Shown here one piece after another: positions 16,358-22,137 of a stretch of DNA of 31,569 nucleotides (position 1 is the first letter of the stretch; each line of letters begins with the position of its first letter). Origin of the DNA: Deferribacteres bacterium (GTDB lineage: Bacteria; Nitrospirota; Thermodesulfovibrionia; UBA6902); assembly GCA_013152795.1 (NCBI GenBank), contig JAADFS010000172.1:1-31569 (forward strand), in the 5' to 3' direction. The position numbers and the translations under genes were made by a program. Below the pieces are notes generated by a model. That model was not told where the DNA came from. It saw only the letters and a list, made by a program, of their open reading frames with translations, and did not search any database.

Positions 16358-17244
16358 GGTTGCTCCTTTGTAATCATGGGTGAAATTGTGGAAAGAAGAT
16401 ATTCCTTAAACTGCTTGCTTACGGTCGGATTCTTCAGTGCGAGTTCAACCGTAGCCTTTAGATAACCTATCTTGTCACCGCCGTCATAGCGTTTTCCTTC
16501 AAAAAGATAACCATAAACCGGTTTCTTCTGCAACAGCGACTTAAGGGCATCCGTCAACTGAATTTCACCGCCTTTACCCGGGGAGGTTTTTTCAATAATA
16601 CTGAAAATATCAGGGGTAAGTATATATCTGCCGATTATCGCGAGGTCGGAAGGTGCCTCGGAGGCCTTGGGTTTCTCCACCATATCACTTATTTTATATA
16701 CATTTTTCTCCACCTCGGTGCCTGCTATAACCCCGTAGCGGTGTATCTCCGCCTTGGGGACCCTCTGCAGGGCGAGAACTGTCGCGCCGTGCCGGCCGGA
16801 GATATCTATCATCTCTTTCAGGAGGCTGTCATCAGGGTCTATAATATCATCACTCAGTATTACGGCAAAAGGCTCATCCTTCACAAAGGGTTTTGCACAG
16901 AGAATTGCATGACCGAGTCCGAGAGGGGCCCCCTGCCTTATGTATGCAAACTGGTGCTTGGCCAGCCGCTGTATCTCCCTGAGCAGGTTTTTCTTGCCCT
17001 TGTTCTTGAGGTTTTCCTCAAGCTCCCATGCATAGTCAAAGTGGTCTTCTATGGCCCTCTTCGACTTGCCGGTTATCATGATGAATTCCTTGATGTTACA
17101 CGCTTCGGCTTCTTCAACCGCGTACTGGATCATCGGTTTGTCGACAATGGGCAGCATCTCTTTGGGAGACGCCTTTGTTGCCGGCAGAAACCTTGTGCCC
17201 AGGCCTGCTGCCGGAAATACAGCCTTTCTTACTTTCTGGGTCAT
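16354..17244 (-). CDS. galU: UTP--glucose-1-phosphate uridylyltransferase
   Basis: 296 residues from ATG 17244 (AAAGGAG 6 nt upstream; the open frame upstream is not needed). Makes UDP-glucose from glucose-1-P and UTP for envelope polysaccharides. The nucleotidyltransferase signature is PAAGLGTRFLPATKASPKEM near the N-terminus, followed by KPMIQYAVEEA, GLGHAILCAKPFV and the FEGKRYDGGDKIGYLKA end motif. It is first in the minus-strand run and is preceded by its own promoter. Confidence 0.97.
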   Translation of the reverse strand: MTQKVRKAVFPAAGLGTRFLPATKASPKEMLPIVDKPMIQYAVEEAEACNIKEFIMITGKSKRAIEDHFDYAWELEENLKNKGKKNLLREIQRLAKHQFAYIRQGAPLGLGHAILCAKPFVKDEPFAVILSDDIIDPDDSLLKEMIDISGRHGATVLALQRVPKAEIHRYGVIAGTEVEKNVYKISDMVEKPKASEAPSDLAIIGRYILTPDIFSIIEKTSPGKGGEIQLTDALKSLLQKKPVYGYLFEGKRYDGGDKIGYLKATVELALKNPTVSKQFKEYLLSTISPMITKEQP

Positions 17245-17298
17245 GTATTTCTCCTTTGAAATTCTGTTTTCAGAAGACAAGGAAACAAAATTATTCCT

Positions 17299-17327
17299 AT
17301 TGTACCACGTTAACGGAGTTATTTAAA
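17299..17327 (-). promoter_or_regulatory. Candidate promoter of galU-lon
   Basis: Minus strand: -35 TTTAAA (17322-17327), 17-nt spacer, -10 TACAAT (17299-17304), about 55 nt before the galU ATG. Confidence 0.5.
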
Positions 17328-17352
17328 GAGGTTAGCGCGGTTCTGAAAACAG

Positions 17353-17391
17353 GCCATTTTTATTGACAAAAAAGAGATAATGGCTTACATT
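17353..17391 (+). promoter_or_regulatory. Promoter of osmC with overlapping inverted repeat
   Basis: -35 TTGACA (17363-17368), 17-nt spacer, -10 TACATT (17386-17391). GCCATT (17353-17358) and AATGGC (17379-17384) form an inverted repeat that brackets the -35 box and could be an operator. Confidence 0.6.
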
Positions 17392-17421
17392 TTTAGATAG
17401 TGTAAGTGGAAGTGTGAGTGT

Positions 17422-17467
17422 AAGTGCAGGTGGAAATGGCGGTGCGGGTAGACTTGCACCTGCACCT
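17422..17467 (+). repeat. Leader inverted repeat before osmC
   Basis: AAGTGCAGGTG (17422-17432) is nearly the reverse complement of CACCTGCACCT (17457-17467), 10 of 11 positions. It is preceded by a run of AGTGTAAGTG-like units from about 17397. It lies between promoter and ribosome binding site, so it would be in the 5' UTR. Confidence 0.45.
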
Positions 17468-17495
17468 GGAGCGAAATTCACAGGAGGTTTGATCA

Positions 17496-17915
17496 ATGTT
17501 GAAGAGCAGGGTTAAGCTTGTTGAAAATATGCAGTTTGTCGGTACCGCCGATTCAGGCCATGCCGTGGTTATGGATGCCGCCCCTTCGGTCGGTGGAAGC
17601 AATACAGGATCAAGGCCCTCGGAACTGCTCCTTATGGCCTTCGGCGGATGCAGCGGGATGGATGTGATCTCGATACTGAGAAAGAAGAAGCAGGATGTCA
17701 CGGGCTTTGAGATGAATGTAAGCGGCGAGGCTCCCGACAAACATCCCCGCATGTATACTGCAATACATATTGAATATGTCATCAAAGGCAGGAATATCTC
17801 CGAAGAGGCCGTCAGCCGCGCGATAGAGCTTTCCCTCGGAAAGTACTGCATGGTCGGTGCAACCCTGGGCAAGGCCGCAAAGATAACACATTCATATAAA
17901 ATCATTCAGGAGTGA
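17496..17915 (+). CDS. OsmC family protein (thiol peroxidase-like)
   Basis: 139 residues. OsmC/Ohr fold, dimeric, with the two redox cysteines of the family: Cys52 in AFGGCSGMDV and Cys118 in LGKYCMVGA. The family reduces organic hydroperoxides, but many members, including the short class with FGGCSGMDV, have no tested substrate. ATG 17496 follows AGGAGG. It has its own promoter and faces away from galU. Confidence 0.92.
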   Translation: MLKSRVKLVENMQFVGTADSGHAVVMDAAPSVGGSNTGSRPSELLLMAFGGCSGMDVISILRKKKQDVTGFEMNVSGEAPDKHPRMYTAIHIEYVIKGRNISEEAVSRAIELSLGKYCMVGATLGKAAKITHSYKIIQE

Positions 17916-17941
17916 TCTTCAGTCAACAACGGGGTTGAATC

Positions 17942-18385
17942 ATAAGGAAATTATCCGGACTCATTGCAACTCTCGGCTTTACGGGACACATACCATATGC
18001 ACCGGGAACCTTCGGCTCGGCACTGGCATTTATATCAGTGTTGCTGTTCAGGCCCGGTGACCTCTGGCTTTCGGTGATTTTTTCCGCGGTATTTATACTG
18101 GGTGTGTATGTATCGCATCAGGCCGAAAAAGAGTTCGGAAAAGACAGCGGGCACATAGTAATAGATGAATTCTGCGGTTATCTGGTATCCGTGCTGTTTG
18201 TGCCCAGGACCCCGGGGTATCTGCTTGCGGCTTTTGTACTGTTCAGGTTTTTCGATATACTGAAGCCCCCCCCGATACGCGGAATCGAAAGATCCGTTCC
18301 GGGGGGGGCAGGGATTATGTCCGATGATGTAGTGGCCGGAATCTATGCCAATATCTGCCTGCAGGTGTGGAGATATTTTTTCTGA
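17942..18385 (+). CDS. pgpA: Phosphatidylglycerophosphatase A, non-standard or lost start codon
   Basis: About 147 residues. Inner-membrane phosphatase that removes phosphate from phosphatidylglycerophosphate to give phosphatidylglycerol. Family motifs run from the N-terminus: IATLGFTGHIPYAPGTFGS, HIVIDEFCGY, LFRFFDILKPPPIRGIE and GGAGIMSDDVVAGIYA. The only ATG/GTG/TTG in this frame is GTG 18038, which would remove the conserved APGTFGS block. Upstream, the frame is closed by TGA at 17936-17938 and offers only ATC (17939), ATA (17942) or ATT (17963), with GGGG just ahead. So either an unusual start codon is used or a base was lost near 17935. The function call is firm; the exact start is not. 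Confidence 0.85.
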   Translation: MRKLSGLIATLGFTGHIPYAPGTFGSALAFISVLLFRPGDLWLSVIFSAVFILGVYVSHQAEKEFGKDSGHIVIDEFCGYLVSVLFVPRTPGYLLAAFVLFRFFDILKPPPIRGIERSVPGGAGIMSDDVVAGIYANICLQVWRYFF

Positions 18386-18440
18386 ACCTTAATGCTGTAT
18401 AAACCCTGATGTTGCATAAACGGGCAGAGGAGTCTACCGG
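18385..18440 (+). repeat. Dispersed repeat: two end modules plus hairpin module
   Basis: AACCTTAATGCTGTATAAA is followed directly by a second variant ACCCTGATGTTGCATAAAC, then GGGCAGAGGAGTCTACCGG, the hairpin module with one mismatch. It lies between pgpA and thpR. Confidence 0.65.
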
Positions 18441-18500
18441 AAGACGGGATTTTTATTTTGATTTTTCTGTGTTATTCTATTTTTGGGAAAGAGACGGGTA

Positions 18501-19058
18501 TTGAGAAGTTTTATCGCCATAGAACTGGAGGGCCCTGTAAGGGAATCTCTGTCGCAGTTGCAGGAAGAGCTTAAAAGCTGTGGTGCTGATGTCAGGTGGG
18601 TTAAACCGGAAAACATTCATCTCACGCTCAAGTTCCTCGGCAATATCAGTGAAGAAACCGCAGGGAGTATTGTAAGTGTACTGGAGAAATGCTGCACGGG
18701 CGTGAGTGCCTTTGACATCGAGGTTTCGGGCGTGGGGGTTTTTCCGGATACAAAATCCCCAAGGGTCTTATGGGCAGGCATAAGCGGCGACGGAACCCTC
18801 AGGGAACTGCAGCAGAAAATAGAGGACGGGACGGCTTCACTGGGATTCAAACGGGAGAACAGAAAGTTTGTTCCGCATCTCACGCTGGGCAGGTTCAGGT
18901 CTTCGGGGGGCAAGAAAATTCTGGCAGACAAACTCGAAAAACACAAGGACAGCAGCTTCGGAGCGGTAAAGGTCGGCTCGGTGGTTTTAATGAAAAGCGA
19001 TCTGGGCCCCGGCGGCGCAACGTATACCAGAATAGCGGAAATACCCCTGCAGGGTTAA
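18501..19058 (+). CDS. thpR: RNA 2',3'-cyclic phosphodiesterase (LigT/ThpR family)
   Basis: About 185 residues. 2H phosphoesterase that opens 2',3'-cyclic phosphates on RNA ends. Both HxTL motifs are present: HLTLKFLG (His40) and HLTLGRF (His126). The N-terminus LRSFIAIELEGPVRE matches the family start, so TTG 18501 after GAGACGGG is preferred to TTG 18483. No partner gene is obvious. Confidence 0.93.
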   Translation: MRSFIAIELEGPVRESLSQLQEELKSCGADVRWVKPENIHLTLKFLGNISEETAGSIVSVLEKCCTGVSAFDIEVSGVGVFPDTKSPRVLWAGISGDGTLRELQQKIEDGTASLGFKRENRKFVPHLTLGRFRSSGGKKILADKLEKHKDSSFGAVKVGSVVLMKSDLGPGGATYTRIAEIPLQG

Positions 19059-19074
19059 TTCCGGAGACTGCATA

Positions 19075-19170
19075 AACCGCCGGCGGTATTTTATGCCGCT
19101 GTTAAGGTATAATTTAATTATTGTTCACATACATAAAGAGGCAGAGGAGTCTGCCGGAAAACCTTTATAA
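19075..19170 (+). repeat. Dispersed repeat modules (GGCGGTATTTTATGCCGC and hairpin GGCAGAGGAGTCTGCC)
   Basis: The first module at 19075-19108 forms a GCGG/CCGC stem and ends TGTTAAGGT. The second at 19139-19170 has the perfect hairpin GGCAGA-GGAG-TCTGCC followed by GGAAAACCTTTATAA, the same tail that precedes alaS. Confidence 0.65.
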
Positions 19171-19280
19171 AGCGATGGGATATTGGAAATATATTCTGGT
19201 TGCAGGAAATAATGGAAAGAGAAGTTCAAAAAGACGTCAATATGCTGTGCGGAATATTCCCTGAAGGTATCGCAGATAAA

Positions 19281-19333
19281 GCTTTCCCGGCAGACTCCTC
19301 TGCCCCGCCGGCAGTGTTTTATGTCATTGTAAG
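19281..19333 (-). repeat. Dispersed repeat copy, inverted relative to 19139-19170
   Basis: On the minus strand it reads GGCAGAGGAGTCTGCC followed by GGGAAAGCTTTAT, so with the forward copy it flanks 19171-19280 as an inverted pair. The GGCAGTGTTTTATGTCATTG module is attached. Confidence 0.6.
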
Positions 19334-19343
19334 TTTCATTGTT

Positions 19344-19370
19344 AATTGTTCATTGTCAATTGTTCATTGT
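19344..19370 (+). repeat. Two tandem copies of AATTGTTCATTGT before recA
   Basis: Identical 13-mers at 19344-19356 and 19358-19370, with a partial third copy just upstream (TTCATTGTT). They end a few bases before the AGGAGG of recA. A binding-site array is possible, as is simple slippage. Confidence 0.6.
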
Positions 19371-19390
19371 TTGAAGGAGGCTTATATATA

Positions 19391-20392
19391 ATGTCTGATT
19401 CCGATAAAAACCGTACAAAGGCACTTGAAGTGGCCATATCACAGATAGAGAAACAGTTCGGCAAAGGCGCCATAATGAGGCTCGGCTCCGAAGGTGTTGT
19501 TGAGGTGCCGGCCATCCCCACAGGCTCCATCGGGCTGGACGCAGCGCTTGGGGTCGGGGGATTCCCGCGCGGCAGGGTCATCGAGATCTACGGTCCCGAG
19601 TCATCGGGAAAGACCACACTTGCCCTCAGCGCCGTGGCGCAGGCGCAGAAGGCGGGCGGCACCGCGGCCTTTATCGACGCCGAACATGCGCTGGACCTGT
19701 CCTATGCATCACGGCTCGGTGTGAATGTCAACGACCTGCTCGTCAGCCAGCCGGACACGGGGGAACAGGCCCTGGAAGTCACGGAGACCCTGGTGCGCAG
19801 CGGCGCCCTTGATATAATCGTGATAGACTCTGTTGCAGCCCTTGTTCCCCGGGCGGAGATCGAGGGAGAGATGGGCGACAGCCTCCCCGGCCTCCAGGCA
19901 AGGCTCATGAGCCAGGCATTGAGAAAGCTTACAGCCGCAATCTCAAAGGGGCAGGCAACCGTTATCTTCATAAACCAGATAAGAATGAAGATCGGTGTCA
20001 TGTTCGGCAATCCGGAAACCACGACCGGCGGAAACGCCCTGAAGTTTTACTCCTCGGTAAGGCTTGACATCCGGAAGATCGAGAATCTGAAAAACGCCCA
20101 GGAGTCGGTAGGCAACAGGGTAAGGGTGAAGGTGGTGAAAAACAAGGTGGCCCCGCCTTTCAAACAGGCTGAATTCGACATATATTTCAATGAAGGAATA
20201 TCACGCCTCGGCGAGCTCATAGACCTCGGCATCGAGAAAAAGATTGTGGAAAGGTCCGGGGCATGGTATTCTTATAATGGAACACGCATCGGACAGGGCA
20301 GGGAAAATTCAAAACAGTACCTGAAATCAAACCCTGAAGTGGCTCAGGAGATTGAGTCGAAAATCCTTGAAGCATATAATTTCAAGAGGTAG
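19391..20392 (+). CDS. recA: Recombinase RecA
   Basis: 333 residues from ATG 19391 with AGGAGG 10 nt upstream. DNA-dependent ATPase for homologous strand exchange and SOS co-protease. N-terminal helix KALEVAISQIEKQFGKGAIMRLG; Walker A GPESSGKTT; Walker B IIVIDSVAAL; loop regions EGEMGDSLPGLQARLMSQALRKL and NPETTTGGNALKFYSSVRLD (split here for length). The acidic C-terminal tail is short. It is followed after three bases by pilT, and recX and alaS are next, a familiar recA neighbourhood. Confidence 0.98.
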   Translation: MSDSDKNRTKALEVAISQIEKQFGKGAIMRLGSEGVVEVPAIPTGSIGLDAALGVGGFPRGRVIEIYGPESSGKTTLALSAVAQAQKAGGTAAFIDAEHALDLSYASRLGVNVNDLLVSQPDTGEQALEVTETLVRSGALDIIVIDSVAALVPRAEIEGEMGDSLPGLQARLMSQALRKLTAAISKGQATVIFINQIRMKIGVMFGNPETTTGGNALKFYSSVRLDIRKIENLKNAQESVGNRVRVKVVKNKVAPPFKQAEFDIYFNEGISRLGELIDLGIEKKIVERSGAWYSYNGTRIGQGRENSKQYLKSNPEVAQEIESKILEAYNFKR

Positions 20393-20395
20393 ATC

Positions 20396-21556
20396 ATGAC
20401 AGTATACATTGATACCCTTCTTCAGAAAGCAGTCAAAATGAACGCTTCGGACCTGCATATAAAGGCAGGCAGCCAGCCTATTGTGCGGGTCGACGGGAAG
20501 CTGACCGTATTGCACGATGAAAAAAGGCTTACGCCGGATGACACATTTGAAATCGCAACGCATATCATGAGCGACGCGCAGATGGAGCAGTTCAAAAAGA
20601 GCCACGATATCGACATAGCCTACGGCATATCGGGATATGCAAGGTTCAGGTGCAACTGCTATTCACAGAGGGGCTCGGTGAGCATGGTCTTCAGGTATAT
20701 CACCTATGATATTGCAGATATAGAGGAGCTGTACCTGCCTGTTGTGCTCAAGAAGATCGCGCTGGAGCCGCGGGGCCTTATCCTGGTCACAGGGACAACC
20801 GGAAGCGGAAAATCCACCACACTTGCGTCGATGATCGACTACATCAATTCCAACAAGACGGATAACATTATCACGATTGAAGACCCGATCGAGTTCCTGC
20901 ACAGGGACAAGAACAGCATTATAAGCCAGAGGGAGATAGGCTATGACACGGAGACCTTCAGCAAGGCATTGAGGGCGGCGATGAGACAGGACCCCGACGT
21001 CATACTTGTGGGTGAAATGCGTGATTTCGAGACAATACAGACCGCCCTTCTTGCCGCAGAGACAGGCCATCTCGTCCTCAGCACACTCCATACGACCGAT
21101 GCCGTTGAGACCATCAACAGGATTATATCGGTCTTTCCTCCTTATCAGCACCAGCAGGTGAGGATGCAACTGGCCTCTGTCCTCAGGGCCATTATATCCA
21201 TGAGACTCGTTCCCAGGGCCGATGAAACCGGAAGGGTCCCCGCAGTCGAGGTGCTTGTGGCAACGGCGACCATAAAGGGCTGCATAGTAGATCCGGAAAA
21301 GACACGGCATATCCATGACCATATAGCAGAGGGGTTCAGCCAGTATGGGATGCAGACATTCGACCAGTCCCTTTACGGCCTTCTCCAGAGGGGTCTCATA
21401 ACCTATGAGGATGCCCTGAGCAGGGCCACAAATCCCGATGATTTCGCGCTCAAGGTCAAAGGGATTATGTCCACCAAAGACACCTACAAGGCCGACGATA
21501 TACCCGGAGAGGAAGACAGTGATGACGCGCCCCAGATCGAAAGGTTCGCGCGCTGA
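20396..21556 (+). CDS. pilT: Type IV pilus retraction ATPase PilT
   Basis: 386 residues. Hexameric cytoplasmic ATPase at the base of type IV pili that powers retraction and twitching. N-terminal PAS-like domain (MNASDLHIKAGSQPIVRVDG); Walker A GTTGSGKST (133-141); Asp box IITIEDPIEF; Walker B DVILVGEMRD (201-210); His box AAETGHLVLSTLHTTDA. The C-terminal extension after residue 350 is acidic. No other pilus gene is in the window; it sits between recA and recX, and its last 35 bases overlap recX. Confidence 0.95.
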   Translation: MTVYIDTLLQKAVKMNASDLHIKAGSQPIVRVDGKLTVLHDEKRLTPDDTFEIATHIMSDAQMEQFKKSHDIDIAYGISGYARFRCNCYSQRGSVSMVFRYITYDIADIEELYLPVVLKKIALEPRGLILVTGTTGSGKSTTLASMIDYINSNKTDNIITIEDPIEFLHRDKNSIISQREIGYDTETFSKALRAAMRQDPDVILVGEMRDFETIQTALLAAETGHLVLSTLHTTDAVETINRIISVFPPYQHQQVRMQLASVLRAIISMRLVPRADETGRVPAVEVLVATATIKGCIVDPEKTRHIHDHIAEGFSQYGMQTFDQSLYGLLQRGLITYEDALSRATNPDDFALKVKGIMSTKDTYKADDIPGEEDSDDAPQIERFAR

Positions 21557-22007
21557 TGTAGCTGATGTAAAGGCATATGCCCTGAAACTGCTCGGTTACC
21601 GCTCCAGGAGCCGGAGGGAAATGCTCCGGCGGTTGAAGATGAAAGGATTCGATGACGGCCGGATAAATGATGCAATAAAATTCCTTGAAGACACTGGTCT
21701 CCTCAGTGACGAGGACCTTGCCCCCCGGCTTTTGAGGCACTCCGTGGAAGACAAACACCTCGGGGGAAAAGGCATCAGGGCGTTTCTCACCAAAAGAGGG
21801 CTTGATAAAGAGCTTGTTGATAAAACCATGCTGCTGCATACGGTGGAGATGGAAGAGGAATCCGCACGCCAACTTGTTGAAAAAAAGCTCAGGGCCATGA
21901 AGGGTCATCCCGGCGATGTCATAAGGCGCAGGCTCTGGGGGATGCTTCAGCGCCGCGGGTTTTCAGGCGATGTGATCAGCAGGGTGGTTGATTCGGTGAA
22001 GGTTTAA
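21522..22007 (+). CDS. recX: Regulatory protein RecX
   Basis: 161 residues from ATG 21522, with GGAGAGGAAG upstream, inside the end of pilT. RecX binds RecA filaments and limits their activity. It has the three-helix tandem-repeat pattern: AYALKLLGYRSRSRREMLRR, GFDDGRINDAIKFLEDTGLL, HLGGKGIRAFLTKRGL and VIRRRLWGMLQRRGFSGDVI. Co-transcription with recA through pilT is likely, giving a RecA-modulator pair. Confidence 0.93.
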   Translation: MTRPRSKGSRADVADVKAYALKLLGYRSRSRREMLRRLKMKGFDDGRINDAIKFLEDTGLLSDEDLAPRLLRHSVEDKHLGGKGIRAFLTKRGLDKELVDKTMLLHTVEMEEESARQLVEKKLRAMKGHPGDVIRRRLWGMLQRRGFSGDVISRVVDSVKV

Positions 22008-22043
22008 GTTTCTGAGTAAAAACCATTGCTCTTTGTATCCTTT

Positions 22044-22072
22044 TTTACTAATATATTCATTCTTAGTATAAT
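22044..22072 (+). promoter_or_regulatory. Candidate promoter of alaS
   Basis: -35 TTTACT (22044-22049), 17-nt spacer, -10 TATAAT (22067-22072). Transcripts would begin near 22079, so the following repeat copy would form the whole 5' UTR. Confidence 0.55.
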
Positions 22073-22084
22073 ACACCGGTTATT

Positions 22085-22137
22085 AAACCTTAACATTGCA
22101 TAAACGGGCAGAAGAGTCTGCCGGAAAACCTTTATAA
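22085..22137 (+). repeat. Dispersed repeat ending at the alaS start codon
   Basis: End module AAACCTTAACATTGCATAAAC (22085-22105; first 20 bases diagnostic), then hairpin GGCAGA-AGAG-TCTGCC (22107-22122), then GGAAAACCTTTATAA directly before ATG 22138. No other ribosome binding site is present. Confidence 0.7.

Larger units (their letters stand above)
19059..19390. other. 332-nt gap before recA, filled with repeat modules
   Basis: No convincing gene. It carries three dispersed-repeat modules (19075-19108, 19139-19170 and, inverted, 19281-19333) and a tandem repeat directly before the recA ribosome binding site. A 63-codon open frame from TTG 19200 has no ribosome binding site and runs through repeat sequence. 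Confidence 0.6.

Noticed and set aside
17393..17905. 170-codon minus-strand ORF over osmC
   Set aside because: Antisense to osmC; its C-terminus is a low-complexity product of the AGTGTAAGTG leader.
19200..19391. 63-codon ORF upstream of recA
   Set aside because: TTG start, no ribosome binding site, runs through repeat modules and the tandem repeat.
22073..22137. T-box or other amino-acid riboswitch ahead of alaS
   Set aside because: The leader is only about 60 nt and consists of the dispersed repeat, with no T-box consensus or specifier loop.
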